64,000 bases of DNA, taken from NCBI RefSeq assembly GCF_014204895.1, contig NZ_JACHMF010000001.1, positions 2,294,001 through 2,358,000 on the forward strand, read 5' to 3'. Shown one piece after another: positions 22,207 to 31,494 of this stretch. The position numbers and the translations under genes were made by a program. How positions within the stretch are numbered: the first letter of the stretch is position 1; every line of letters begins with the position of its first letter. The notes under the pieces are model-generated. The model did no database searches. It was not told the origin of the DNA and worked only from the letters and a program-made list of their open reading frames with translations. The stretch is from Paractinoplanes abujensis. GTDB lineage: Bacteria; Actinomycetota; Actinomycetes; Mycobacteriales; Micromonosporaceae.

Positions 22207-23841
22207 ATGGCGTACGACTACGACGTCCTCGTCGTCGGGTCCGGTTTCGGCGGCAGCGTCACCGCGCTGCGCCTGACCGAGAAGGGTTACCGGGTGGCAG
22301 TCCTCGAGGCGGGCCGCCGGTTCGCCGACGACCAGTTCCCGCGCACCTCGTGGCGCCTGCGCCGCTACCTGTACGCTCCTGCGCTGCGCTGCTTCGGCAT
22401 CCTCCGGCTGACCCTGCTCGACAACGTGCTGATCATGTCGGGCGCGGGCGTGGGCGGCGGCTCCCTCGGCTACGCGAACACGCTCTACGAGCCGCCCGCC
22501 CGCTTCTTCGACGACCCGCGCTGGGCCGGCATCACCGATTGGCAAGCCGAGCTGACCACCGCGTACGACCAGGCCAAGCGCATGCTGGGGGTGGCCGCCA
22601 ACCCGGTCGGGACGCCCTCCGACCTCGCCCTGCACGCAGTCGCCCGGCGCCTCGGCGTCGAAAGCACCTTCCGCCGTACGCCCGTCGGGGTCCACTTCGG
22701 CCCGCCCGGCGACCCCTACTTCGGCGGGGCCGGCCCGCACCGCGCGGCCTGCACCTTCTGCGGGTCGTGCATGACCGGGTGCCGGGTCGGCGCCAAGAAC
22801 ACGCTCGTCAAGAACTACCTGCACCTCGCCGAGCAGGCCGGCGCGACGATCCACCCGCTGACCACCGTCGACGACGTACGCCCCCGCGCCGCCGGCGGCT
22901 ACGAGGTGCGCACCCACCGTACGGGTGGGGTCCGCCGCCGCACGTACACCGCCGGGCAGGTCGTCTTCGCCGCGGGCGCGCTCGGCACCCAGCGACTGCT
23001 GCACCGGCTGCGCGACCAGGGCAGCCTGCCGCACATCTCCCCTCGGCTCGGCGAACTGAGCCGCACCAACTCCGAGTCGATCCTGGGCGCCCGCACCCGC
23101 CGCCGCGACGCCGACTACAGCCGGGGCGTGGCCATCACCTCCTCCGTGCACGTCGACGCCGACACCCACATCGAGCCCGTCCGATACGGCCGCGGCAGCA
23201 ACCTGCTGGCCCTGCTGGCCACCGTGCTCGTCGACGACACACCCGGCGCCCGCTGGAAGGCCGGGCTGCGTGAGATCGTGCGCGACCGCCGCCACCTGCG
23301 CCTGCTGGCCTGGCCGCGCCACTGGTCGGAACAGACCATCGTGCTGCTGGCCATGCAGTCGCTCGACAACTCGATCACCGTCAGCCGCCGCCGCGGCCGC
23401 CTGCGCACCAGCCAGGGCGTGGGCGCACCCAACCCCGACTGGGTGCCGGCCGCCCACCGCGTGGCCCGCTCGCTGGCCGACGAGGTCGACGGCGTGCCCC
23501 TGGGCGCGGTCACCGAACTGATCGGCCGCCCGGTCACCGGCCACTTCCTCGGCGGCTACGCCATCGGCACCACCCCGGACACGGGCGTCATAGACCCCTA
23601 CCACCGCCTTTTCGGCCACCCCGGCCTGCACGTCGTCGACGGCTCGGCGGTGGCCGCCAACCTCGGCGTCAACCCGTCGCTCACGATCACCGCGATGGCC
23701 GAACGCGCCCTCTCCCTCTGGCCCAACATCGACACCCCCGACCCGCGCCCACCCCTGGGCGCCGCCTACGAACGTCTCTCCCCGATCGCGCCCCACCACC
23801 CCACGGTCCCGGCCACGGCTGCCGGCGCGCTCCGACTCTAG
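22207..23841 (+). CDS. GMC-type FAD oxidoreductase (cholesterol oxidase-like)
   Basis: A 544-residue flavoprotein. DYDVLVVGSGFGGSVTALRLTEKGYRVAVLEAG (N-terminus) is the FAD motif; SGAGVGGGSLGYANTLYEPP follows. CTFCGSCMTGCRVGAKNT near residue 190 has the Cys-rich block of the cholesterol-oxidase-like branch, and HVVDGSAVAANLGVNPSLTITAMAERAL closes the domain. It probably oxidises a sterol-like or other hydrophobic alcohol. GTG 22180 and ATG 22192 also lie in frame but fall inside the palindromic site, so I favour ATG 22207. The gene is grouped with an acyl-CoA ligase, a BVMO and a hydrolase. Confidence 0.87.
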   Translation: MAYDYDVLVVGSGFGGSVTALRLTEKGYRVAVLEAGRRFADDQFPRTSWRLRRYLYAPALRCFGILRLTLLDNVLIMSGAGVGGGSLGYANTLYEPPARFFDDPRWAGITDWQAELTTAYDQAKRMLGVAANPVGTPSDLALHAVARRLGVESTFRRTPVGVHFGPPGDPYFGGAGPHRAACTFCGSCMTGCRVGAKNTLVKNYLHLAEQAGATIHPLTTVDDVRPRAAGGYEVRTHRTGGVRRRTYTAGQVVFAAGALGTQRLLHRLRDQGSLPHISPRLGELSRTNSESILGARTRRRDADYSRGVAITSSVHVDADTHIEPVRYGRGSNLLALLATVLVDDTPGARWKAGLREIVRDRRHLRLLAWPRHWSEQTIVLLAMQSLDNSITVSRRRGRLRTSQGVGAPNPDWVPAAHRVARSLADEVDGVPLGAVTELIGRPVTGHFLGGYAIGTTPDTGVIDPYHRLFGHPGLHVVDGSAVAANLGVNPSLTITAMAERALSLWPNIDTPDPRPPLGAAYERLSPIAPHHPTVPATAAGALRL

Positions 23842-23997
23842 GCCCTGCCGAACCGGGGCGGAGGGGAGCGCCGACCCGTGGATCCGGCACCGCCACCGGG
23901 TCATCGCGTCCAGCGGCCGTGCTCGCCACCATGGACGCCGCGGTGGTGCCGAGCGCTGAGGGTGCCGTGGCGCAAGCCGGCAGAGGCGGGTCCTGAC

Positions 23998-24363
23998 TCA
24001 GGCGCAGCGGCGGATGGCGCTTTCGCCGGGCCGGGTGAGGAACTCCGGGTTGAGGCCGAGCCGGTCCAGGGTGAGGCGGACGGCCGGGTGGGCCACGGTC
24101 ACGTCGAGCAGGAAGCCGCGGGCCCGGGCCGCGGCGTGCACTTCGTACAGGGTGCGTACGCCGGCCACGTCGATGAAGTGGGTGCCACCGAGGTCGAGGG
24201 TGAGCCCGGCCGGCTGCCAGCGGTCCACCGTGTCGACGATCCAGCCGCGCAGCCAGGCGCTGTTGCTCACGTCCAGTTCTCCGGTGACGCTGACGCTCAC
24301 CGCGGCGGCGCCGGCGGACGTGGTGCGCACGTGCAGCAGGGCAGGCATGTTCTCGACGGTCAT
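23998..24363 (-). CDS. STAS domain protein (anti-sigma factor antagonist-like)
   Basis: A 121-residue STAS domain: VSVTGELDVSNSAWLRGWI at residues ~23-41, LTLDLGGTHFIDVAGVRTLYEVHAAARARGF (~54-84) and a C-terminal HPAVRLTLDRLGL. In classical SpoIIAA-type proteins the loop reads D-S-[ST]-G with a phosphorylated Ser; here it is FIDVAG, so both hydroxyl positions are gone. The protein may bind an anti-sigma or sensor partner constitutively, without kinase control. It lies downstream of the LuxR-type regulator on the same strand with a 57-bp gap. Confidence 0.82.
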   Translation of the reverse strand: MTVENMPALLHVRTTSAGAAAVSVSVTGELDVSNSAWLRGWIVDTVDRWQPAGLTLDLGGTHFIDVAGVRTLYEVHAAARARGFLLDVTVAHPAVRLTLDRLGLNPEFLTRPGESAIRRCA

Positions 24364-24420
24364 GTCTCCGATTGTCGCGGCGGCACCAGCGCGGGGAATC
24401 GGTCAGGTTACCGATTTGAG

Positions 24421-26709
24421 TCAGCCGCGGCGGGCCGCCACCCAGGCCGCGATCTGGGCCCGGGCGTTGAAGTCCAGCTTGGTCAGGATGTGTTCGAGGT
24501 GGGTGTTGGCGGTGCGCCGGCTGATCACCAGGCGGTCGGCGATCTGCTGGTTGGTCTTGCCCGCCGCGACCAGTTCGGCCACCTCGCGTTCGCGCCGGGT
24601 GAGGGGCGCCCAGTCGGTGGGGGACGCCGCGGCGGGGGCGGGCTGTTCCTCCAGCGCGTACGCGACCCCGGCCTCGAAGTCGAACCCCAGCCCCTCGGTC
24701 AGCAGTACCTCGAAGCGCTGGTCGCCGAGCACGTCGCGGGCCTGTTTCTCGGCCCAGACCCGGCTCGCGCTCAGGTCGGGCGAGCCCATCTGGGGCAGCC
24801 CGACCGACTCCCAGTGCCGGTGCGCGATGCCGAACAGCCGGGCCGCGCGTTCCGGGTCCCCCAGCACGGCCGCCGCGCAGGCCAGCGAGTCCATCGCCAT
24901 CGCGTTGCCACCCAGGTCGCTGACCTGCCGTTTGATCCGCAGGGCGGCCCGGGCGTGCACGACCGCGGCCTCGGGCCGGTCGCGGTTGAGCTCGACCACC
25001 GAGCGCACGTATTCCGCGTACGAGCGGGCCCATTGCTCCCCCGTACGGTCGCAGATCGCGAAGTGTTGCTCGGTGACCGCCGCCGCCTGGTCGTACTCGC
25101 CGAGGAAGGCCAGCGCGATGGCCTGGGCCGACATCGCCATCAGCCGGCCCAGGCCGGGGTCGCCGCCGTCGCCGTGCAGCCGCACCGACTCCTGCAGGCA
25201 GGCGACCCCCATGGAGGGTTCGCCCCGCAGCGCGGCCGAGACGCCGACGAGGAACGTGCTCCAGCCCTGGGCCACCACGTCGGCGTACGGGCGGCACTCC
25301 TCCACGTACTCGGCCACTTTGACCTGGTCGCCCTGCATGGCGCAGATCCACGCGCACGCCCAGAGCGCGTGGGTGCGCGCCGGTCCCGGCTCGGGGGCCA
25401 GGGCCATCGCGCGTTCGAGGTAGTGGCGGCCTTCGCGGGGGTGCCCGCACGCGAACCAGAAGTAGGTGAGCGAAGCGGCCAGTTCCAGGCCGGCGTGGTG
25501 CTCGCCGGGGTCGGAGAGGCAGAAGTCCAGCGCCGCACGCAGGTTGGGATGCTCGAGGGTGAGCCGGCGGAACCAGGCCGCCTGCCGGGGGCCGCACCAC
25601 TCGGCGTCGAACCGCCGGGCCAGCCGCAGGTAGTGGTCGCGATGCCGTTGCCGTACGGCGTGTTCCTCACCGGACGCCCGCAGGATCTCCGCACCGTACT
25701 CGCGAAGGGTGTCGAGCATCCGGTAGCGACCGGCCGGTCCGGAGCCGTCGAGCACCAGGACCGACTTGTCGACGAGCCCGGCCACCAGGTCGAGTTTGTC
25801 GCCGCAGACCTCGTGGACGGCTTCGAGGTCGAACCCGTCGGCGAAGACCGAGGCCCGCGCCCAGACCATCCGCTCGCCCGCGGTGCACAGCTCGTAGCTG
25901 CCGTCGACGGCTTTGCGCAGGGATTCGTGGCGTCCGCCGCCGGCCCGGCTGAGCAGGCCCGACTCGTCGGCGTACCAGCCTTCGACCAGCTCGGCGATCC
26001 GCTCGACGGGCAGGGCGCGGGTGCGCACGGCGGCCAGTTCGATGCCGAGCGGGATGCCGTCCAGCCGGCGGCACAGCCGGGCCACGGCGTCCTGGTTGGC
26101 TTCGGTGAGCGCGAAGCCGGGGGCGGCCGCGGCGGCCCGCTCGGCGAACAGCATGACCGCGGCGTCGACCTCACGGTCGGCGGGTGAGGCGGCGGGGTCG
26201 GGCACGGGCAGCGGCGGCAGCAGGAAGACGTGTTCACCGTCCACCCCGATCGGCTGGCGGCTGGTGGCCAGCACCTGCATCCCCGGCGCGGCCCGCAGCA
26301 GCGTCTCCACCAGGGCGGAGCACGCCCCGACGACGTGCTCGCACGTGTCGAGCACCAGCAGCAGCCGGCGCGAAGCGAGGTAACCGGCCAGCCCGTCCTC
26401 CTGCGGGCGGGCCGATTGATCCTGGACGCCGAGGGCCTGCCCGACGGCCTCGGCGATCAGGCACGGGTCGGCGATCGCGGACAGGTCGACGAGCCACACC
26501 CCGTCGGGGAAGGCGCGCTGCACCTCGGCGGCGACCCGGATCGCCGTACGGGTCTTGCCCACCCCGCCGATCCCGGTGATCGTGACCATCCGCGAGGTCG
26601 ACAACAGACGCTTGAGCTCGGCGCGCTCGCGATGACGGCCGACGAAACTGGACAGCTCGGCGGGCAGGTTCCCCCGGAGCCGCCGCGACTGCGCTGTGCG
26701 AGCGTCCAT
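24421..26709 (-). CDS. Large ATP-binding LuxR-family transcriptional regulator
   Basis: A 762-residue protein. An NB-ARC/AAA-like ATPase occupies the first ~350 residues: FVGRHRERAELKRLLS, Walker A GIGGVGKTRTAI (residues ~45-56) and Walker B LLLVLDTCEHV. A TPR-like helical region follows (~350-680). The C-terminus is a LuxR/GerE helix-turn-helix (LTRREREVAELVAAGKTNQQ onward). Such STAND-type regulators switch on ligand binding and ATP turnover; the ligand is unknown. The start at ATG 26709 (MDARTAQSRR) is chosen because further upstream sequence is low in conserved residues. Divergent from the HEAT-repeat gene. Confidence 0.88.
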   Translation of the reverse strand: MDARTAQSRRLRGNLPAELSSFVGRHRERAELKRLLSTSRMVTITGIGGVGKTRTAIRVAAEVQRAFPDGVWLVDLSAIADPCLIAEAVGQALGVQDQSARPQEDGLAGYLASRRLLLVLDTCEHVVGACSALVETLLRAAPGMQVLATSRQPIGVDGEHVFLLPPLPVPDPAASPADREVDAAVMLFAERAAAAAPGFALTEANQDAVARLCRRLDGIPLGIELAAVRTRALPVERIAELVEGWYADESGLLSRAGGGRHESLRKAVDGSYELCTAGERMVWARASVFADGFDLEAVHEVCGDKLDLVAGLVDKSVLVLDGSGPAGRYRMLDTLREYGAEILRASGEEHAVRQRHRDHYLRLARRFDAEWCGPRQAAWFRRLTLEHPNLRAALDFCLSDPGEHHAGLELAASLTYFWFACGHPREGRHYLERAMALAPEPGPARTHALWACAWICAMQGDQVKVAEYVEECRPYADVVAQGWSTFLVGVSAALRGEPSMGVACLQESVRLHGDGGDPGLGRLMAMSAQAIALAFLGEYDQAAAVTEQHFAICDRTGEQWARSYAEYVRSVVELNRDRPEAAVVHARAALRIKRQVSDLGGNAMAMDSLACAAAVLGDPERAARLFGIAHRHWESVGLPQMGSPDLSASRVWAEKQARDVLGDQRFEVLLTEGLGFDFEAGVAYALEEQPAPAAASPTDWAPLTRREREVAELVAAGKTNQQIADRLVISRRTANTHLEHILTKLDFNARAQIAAWVAARRG

Positions 26710-26848
26710 CGACGTACCGTAAGCACATTCGGGATCGCCCGCACACGCTCGATATCCGATCGAGTGATGCCGGATGCCCCTCGCCGCGCGTCCGGGCAGG
26801 CCGGACCCGGTCCCGGAAAATGTCGTACCCGGGCGATAGGTTCTGCGC

Positions 26849-27622
26849 GTGCTCGAAACTCTCGACGACGTGCCCTGGTCCACCCTCCACCATGCTCATG
26901 GTTCCGCCGGCGACGTGCCCGCCCAGCTGCGCGCGTTGCTGTCCGACGACGCCGAGGTCCGCCGCAAGGCCCGGCACGACATCCACGCCATCCTCTTCCA
27001 CCGGGGCACGCGTTACGAGGCGAGCCTGCACGCGGTGCCGTTCCTGCTCGAGATGCTGGCCTGGCCGTCCACGCCGGAGCGGGCGGAGCTGATCGAGCTG
27101 CTGGCCGCCCTGGCGGTCGGTGACGACAAGGCCTGGCTGCCGCAGGGTTACGCGCCGACGGGCAGCGAGCTCGACCAGCGGGTGCACGACGCCGTCGGCG
27201 CGGGGGTGCCGCTGTTCACCCGGCTGCTCGACAACGACGACGCTGCCGTCCGCCGGCTGGCGGCCTACGCGCTGGGCTGGTTCCCGTCGCGCAGCGCCGT
27301 CAGCGTGTCCGGGCTGGCCTGGGCGCTGCTCGACGCCGACGAGCCGGTGGCCGCGACCGCCGCGTTGTCGCTCGGCCTGGTCGGCGACGTGCACCGCCTG
27401 GCCGCGGAGGCGCTCGGGGCGTCGTTCGCCGGTCCCCGGCCGCTGCTGCGCGGTGCGTCGGCCATTGCCCTGGCCCGGCTGCTGGGGCCCGACGTGCCGG
27501 CCCCCGTGATCGACGAGTTGCAGCGCTGGCCGAGTGGGAGCGAGGCCTCCGGCGTGCCCTTCTACGCGGGTGATCTCGCCGGCTACGCGTCGCTGGCCCG
27601 GGGTCAGGCGGCGCCGGGCTGA
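26849..27622 (+). CDS. HEAT-repeat-like protein
   Basis: A 257-residue all-helical protein (GTG start) with repeated paired helices such as VRRKARHDIHAILFHRGTRYEAS, VRRLAAYALGWFPSR and VAATAALSLGLVGDV, which look like HEAT/PBS-lyase-type repeats. No catalytic residues are evident, so a scaffold role is likely. It is divergent from the LuxR-type regulator, and its stop overlaps the convergent GH13 gene by 19 bp. Related HEAT-repeat proteins in actinomycetes have no assigned function. Confidence 0.7.
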   Translation: MLETLDDVPWSTLHHAHGSAGDVPAQLRALLSDDAEVRRKARHDIHAILFHRGTRYEASLHAVPFLLEMLAWPSTPERAELIELLAALAVGDDKAWLPQGYAPTGSELDQRVHDAVGAGVPLFTRLLDNDDAAVRRLAAYALGWFPSRSAVSVSGLAWALLDADEPVAATAALSLGLVGDVHRLAAEALGASFAGPRPLLRGASAIALARLLGPDVPAPVIDELQRWPSGSEASGVPFYAGDLAGYASLARGQAAPG

Positions 27623-29211
27623 GCGGCGAAGATGCCGTAGCCGAAACCGTCGATCTCCAGGGCGCCGTCCCGCACGGTCACCCCGGAGGTCCAGATCGGC
27701 TCGCCCGCCCCGACCGCCAGCGTGGCCGGCTCGCGGCGCGGGTTCAGCACAACCAGGTGGCTCTCCCCGCGCACGTAGGCGAAGGGGTAGCCCTCCGCGA
27801 TCACCCGGGTGGAGGCCCGGGTGCCGAGCGCCGGGGTGGCCTGCCGCAAGGCGATCAGTTTGCGCACGAAGGCGAGTGTGGAATCCGGGTCGTTCTCCTG
27901 CGCGGCGACCGTCGGCCGGTCGGGCGCGGGGTCGATCGGCAGGTAGAGCCGCGCCGGGTCGGCGGTCGAGAAGCCGGCGTTGGGGCCGGCGTCCCACTGC
28001 ATCGGGGTGCGGCAGCCGGCCCGGTTGTAGCCGGGGTTGCAGATCGAGCCCTCCACGTCGGGCAGCCCCGGCAGATAACGCATGCCGATCTCGTCGCCGT
28101 AGTACAGGCACGGCACGCTGCCCCAGGTGAACAGGAAGATCAGCGCCGTGCCGAGCTGCTCGGCCGTGCGCGGGCCGCAGCAGAGCCGGTCGAAGTCGTG
28201 GTCGGCGGTGGCCAGGATGATCGGCCGGTCGGGGTGGCCGTCGCGGGCGGCGTTCCACGCGTCGAGGAAGGGCCGGGTGCTGCCCTTGCCCTCGGCGTCG
28301 AAGAAGGGCTCGCGCGGTTCCTGGAACGGCAGCCGCCCCGCGTACTGGTTGTTGAAGAGGCTGGCGTGCGCATCCTTGATCACGAGGAAGAAGTCGGCGT
28401 CGAAGGCGAGCGGCCCGCCCGTACGGGGTTCGCCACCCTCGGGGATCAGCACCGCGTCGGGATAGTCCGCCTCCAGCCAGGTGCGCAGCTCGCGCCACAG
28501 CTGCACGGTCTCGGCGTACCCCTGGGTCAGTTCCTCGTCCTTGACCAGCGAAAATGCCATGTCGACGCGGAAACCGGCCACGCCCAGATCCAGCCAGAAC
28601 GCGATGATGTCGCGCAGTGCCTGCCGGTTGCGCATCGGCCCCGGCGCGTCGATCGGGTCGCGCCACGGCTCGTCCGGCCCGGCGCCGGCCCAGCCGAAGT
28701 TGAGGGCGGGCTGCTCGTCGTAGAAGTTCTTCAGGTAGTAGCCCGGGCGCGGCCCCGGCGACCGCACCCAGGCCGGGATGCCGGGCACGTCGCGCGTCCA
28801 CGACCGTACGGGAAGCTCCTCGGCCCAGATGTAACGATCACCCTCGGGGGCCGGTCCGCCGGCCGCGAGCTCCTGCCGGAACCACGGGTGCTCGATCGAC
28901 GTGTGCCCCGCGACCAGGTCGAGCAGCACCCGGATGCCCCGCTCGCGGGCCTTGACGACGAGCTCGGCCAGGTCGTCGTTGGTGCCGTAGCGGGGCGCGA
29001 TCCGCAGATAGTCCGACACGTCGTAGCCCGCGTCGACGAACGGCGAGGCGAAACACGGGTTGAACCAGATGACGTTCACCCCGAGCGACGCGATGTGGTC
29101 GAGGCGGTCGATCACGCCCCGCAGATCCCCCACCCCGTCCGCGTCGGAGTCGGCGAACGACTGGGGATAGATCTCGTACAGCACCGCGTCGGCCAGCCAT
29201 TCACGCCCCAT
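27604..29211 (-). CDS. GH13 alpha-glucosidase/alpha-amylase family protein
   Basis: A 535-residue GH13 enzyme: YEIYPQSFADSDADGVGDLRGVIDRLDH at the N-terminus, LDLVAGHTSIEHPWF, GVAGFRVDMAFSL (nucleophile Asp), AVLIPEGGEP (acid/base Glu) and ILATADHDFDRLC (third Asp), with a C-terminal beta domain. The order resembles oligo-1,6-glucosidase and trehalose-synthase relatives, although VLIPEGGEP differs from the usual EVWD/EANQ context. No signal peptide, so it acts on intracellular maltodextrins or trehalose-like sugars. Product specificity cannot be read from sequence. Confidence 0.87.
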   Translation of the reverse strand: MGREWLADAVLYEIYPQSFADSDADGVGDLRGVIDRLDHIASLGVNVIWFNPCFASPFVDAGYDVSDYLRIAPRYGTNDDLAELVVKARERGIRVLLDLVAGHTSIEHPWFRQELAAGGPAPEGDRYIWAEELPVRSWTRDVPGIPAWVRSPGPRPGYYLKNFYDEQPALNFGWAGAGPDEPWRDPIDAPGPMRNRQALRDIIAFWLDLGVAGFRVDMAFSLVKDEELTQGYAETVQLWRELRTWLEADYPDAVLIPEGGEPRTGGPLAFDADFFLVIKDAHASLFNNQYAGRLPFQEPREPFFDAEGKGSTRPFLDAWNAARDGHPDRPIILATADHDFDRLCCGPRTAEQLGTALIFLFTWGSVPCLYYGDEIGMRYLPGLPDVEGSICNPGYNRAGCRTPMQWDAGPNAGFSTADPARLYLPIDPAPDRPTVAAQENDPDSTLAFVRKLIALRQATPALGTRASTRVIAEGYPFAYVRGESHLVVLNPRREPATLAVGAGEPIWTSGVTVRDGALEIDGFGYGIFAAQPGAA

Positions 29212-29249
29212 ACGGCCAGCTAACCACGGCCCCTCGTGATCCGCTGAGC

Positions 29250-29876
29250 TCAGAGGCCGGCGTCGCGGGCCCGGGCGATCGCCTCGGCCCGGCTGGCCAC
29301 GTGGAGTTTGGCGAAGACGTTGCTGACGTAGTTGCGGACTGTTTTCGCGCTCAACCCCAGCGAACCCGCGATCGCCTCGTTGGACAGCCCCCGCGACATC
29401 AGCTGCAGCACGTTGCGTTCGCTCGCGGTCAGGCCCGGGAACGGGTCGGTGGCGGGCCGGGCGCTGAAGAACGTCATGATCCGCGCGGCCACACCGGGGC
29501 TGAACAGGGCCTCGCCGTGCGCCACGGCCAGGACGGCCCGGATCAGGTCCGGCTCGTCGGCGTCCTTGAGCACGTAGCCGCGGGCCCCGGCGCGCAGAGC
29601 CGCGAAAACCGAGTCGTCGTCGGACACCATGGTGACGACCAGGATGTGCGGCGGCTGCGGCAGGGCCGTCAGGCGGCGGATCGCGGTCAGGCCGTCACCG
29701 CCGGGCATGTGCAGGTCGAGCAGGATCAGCTGCGGGCGCAGCGACGCGGCCAGGGTCACCGCCTCGGCGCCGTTCGTGGCCTCCCCCACCACCTCGACTT
29801 CTCCCATCGTGCCCAGCAGGGCCCGCAGGCCGCGGCGGAACAGGGGGTGGTCGTCGGCGATCAGCGCGGTGATCAT
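29250..29876 (-). CDS. NarL/FixJ-type response regulator
   Basis: A 208-residue response regulator. The receiver domain has ITALIADDHPLFRRGL (acid pocket), LILLDLHMPGGDG (phospho-acceptor Asp near residue 54), the switch Thr in LVVTMVSDD and Lys in GYVLKDA. A LuxR-type DNA-binding helix-turn-helix (LTASERNVLQLMSRGLSNEAI onward) is at the C-terminus. The ATG at 29876 overlaps the kinase stop (ATGA), so kinase and regulator are translated together. Upstream palindromes at 31424-31514 may be its binding sites. Confidence 0.92.
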   Translation of the reverse strand: MITALIADDHPLFRRGLRALLGTMGEVEVVGEATNGAEAVTLAASLRPQLILLDLHMPGGDGLTAIRRLTALPQPPHILVVTMVSDDDSVFAALRAGARGYVLKDADEPDLIRAVLAVAHGEALFSPGVAARIMTFFSARPATDPFPGLTASERNVLQLMSRGLSNEAIAGSLGLSAKTVRNYVSNVFAKLHVASRAEAIARARDAGL

Positions 29877-31051
29877 CGGACGTCCCGCGGGAAGGTGGCG
29901 GCCACCCGGGTGCCGCCGGCCGGGCCGGGCCCGATGTGCAGCGTGCCACCGAGTTCGGTGCTGCGTTCGCGCATCGAGCGGTGGCCCACCCCGGCAAGAT
30001 ACCCGCCGGGCAGCCCGGGGCCGTCGTCGGTGACGGTCAGGGCGACCTCGCCGGAGTGGACGGACACCTCGACCGCGCAGCCGGCGCCGGGAGCGTGCCG
30101 GGCCGCGTTGTGCAACGCCTCGGCCGCGATCCGGTAGAGGGCCACCTCGACGGCGGCCGGCAGCGCGGGCATCGGGTCGGGGGCGACCACCGTACGGGGT
30201 GGGCCGCTCAGGTTGCGCAGCGCGTCGGCCAGGCCGAACTCGTCGAGCATGGGCGGCCGCAGGTCGTACACCAGGCGGCGGATGTCGGCGGTGGCCCGCC
30301 GGACGTCGGTGCGCAGCTCGGCCGCCAGCGCGGTGGCGGCAGCCGGGTCCGAGGCGATGCCGCGTTGCAGGACACCGAGGCGCAGGGCCAGCGACGCCAG
30401 CGTGGGCCCGAGGCCGTCGTGCAGGTCGCGGCGGATGCGGCGGCGTTCCTCCTCGCGGGCCGTCACGAGCTGTTCGCGCGACCGCTGCACGGCGGCCGAC
30501 AGGCCGTCGGCGTGCACAGTGATCGCGACCTGCCGGGCCAGGTCCTCCAGCAGCCGCACGTCGGTGGCCGACAACCGGTCCCGGCGGCGGCGCGCGCTGA
30601 CCCGCAGAACGCCAACCGTACGGCCCTGGAACAGCAGGGGGATCGCGGTGATCGCGGCCCCGTCGGGAGCCGAGCCGTGCGAGGTCACCACGCGCCCCTC
30701 GGCCTCGATCTCGACGTACGGCAGGCTCATCGTGCCGGCCAGGGCGGCCGCCACCGTGGGCAGCAGCTGGCGGGAGACGTGACCGGCCACCTCGTACGCG
30801 TTGTCGCGCTGACCGAACGCGAGCTGGTGCACACCCCGGTCGAGGTGGGCCGACACCGGCGCCCAGGTGGCCGCGACCACGGCGAACGCGATCGCGTGGG
30901 ACCACCAGGGGATCTCGTCGAGCGAGCCGATCGGGCGTTGCGGCCACGTGGTCACGACCGCGGTCAGCCCGGCCACGACGAAGGCGTACCAGATCAGCAG
31001 GAACGGCAGGAGCAGCTGGTAGAGCCGCCGGGCGGCCGCTTCAGACCGCAC
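29873..31051 (-). CDS. Membrane sensor histidine kinase (HisKA_3 type with GAF)
   Basis: A 392-residue kinase. Two hydrophobic helices (about 13-33 and 50-65), a GAF-like domain (~85-180), then EEERRRIRRDLHDGLGPTLAS (residues ~198-218) with the phospho-acceptor His of the HisKA_3 family, and HATPase motifs LHNAARHA and LTVTDDGPGLPGGYLAG with GGTLHIGPGPAGGTRV. It phosphorylates the adjacent NarL-type regulator. The signal is probably sensed by the membrane or GAF part and is unknown. Its start overlaps the upstream membrane-protein gene by 11 bp. Confidence 0.9.
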   Translation of the reverse strand: MRSEAAARRLYQLLLPFLLIWYAFVVAGLTAVVTTWPQRPIGSLDEIPWWSHAIAFAVVAATWAPVSAHLDRGVHQLAFGQRDNAYEVAGHVSRQLLPTVAAALAGTMSLPYVEIEAEGRVVTSHGSAPDGAAITAIPLLFQGRTVGVLRVSARRRRDRLSATDVRLLEDLARQVAITVHADGLSAAVQRSREQLVTAREEERRRIRRDLHDGLGPTLASLALRLGVLQRGIASDPAAATALAAELRTDVRRATADIRRLVYDLRPPMLDEFGLADALRNLSGPPRTVVAPDPMPALPAAVEVALYRIAAEALHNAARHAPGAGCAVEVSVHSGEVALTVTDDGPGLPGGYLAGVGHRSMRERSTELGGTLHIGPGPAGGTRVAATFPRDVR

Positions 31052-31421
31052 TGACCACCCGTTCGCGCCACAGGCAGAGCGAGATCACCGCGACGTGGTG
31101 CACGAGCATGACCGACGCGAACGCCATCGCCCCGGCACCCGCGTCGAACAGCAGCGACCCGACCGCCTGGACGATCCAGAAGGCGTTGACGGCGATCAGC
31201 AGCACCGCGCCCCACTTCTGCCGGCGCCAGGCCCCGTACGCGGCCACGAGCGCCACCACGTCGGAGGTGAAACTGCCCAGCACGATCGCGAACGGGTCGC
31301 GGGCACGGTCCGCCCCCAGCGTCAGGTTGGGCAGGTCGAACGCCACGATGCCGATGATCGCCACCAGCACCGACAGCACGGCCGCGAGCCTGAGCGCGGT
31401 CGATCGGGTCATGTGTCCCAT
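31041..31421 (-). CDS. Four-helix membrane protein, first gene of two-component operon
   Basis: A 126-residue protein with four hydrophobic segments (about 10-30, 45-65, 70-90 and 98-118). I do not recognise the family. Its last 11 bp overlap the start of the sensor kinase gene, so it is in the same operon and could present a signal to the kinase. The ATG at 31421 or the one at 31412 could be used; neither has a strong ribosome-binding site. Confidence 0.65.
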   Translation of the reverse strand: MGHMTRSTALRLAAVLSVLVAIIGIVAFDLPNLTLGADRARDPFAIVLGSFTSDVVALVAAYGAWRRQKWGAVLLIAVNAFWIVQAVGSLLFDAGAGAMAFASVMLVHHVAVISLCLWRERVVSAV

Positions 31422-31423
31422 GA

Positions 31424-31456
31424 GAAGGCCTCCACGTCGGGGTTGTCGAGGCCTTC
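31424..31456. promoter_or_regulatory. Inverted repeat just upstream of the two-component operon
   Basis: Perfect 9-bp arms GAAGGCCTC (31424-31432) and GAGGCCTTC (31448-31456) around a 15-bp spacer, immediately before the first gene's start. It could be an operator or, on the transcript, a hairpin next to the start codon. Confidence 0.5.
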
Positions 31457-31494
31457 ACGCTAGAAATCCCAGGTCCTGACGCACACGAGGCGCC

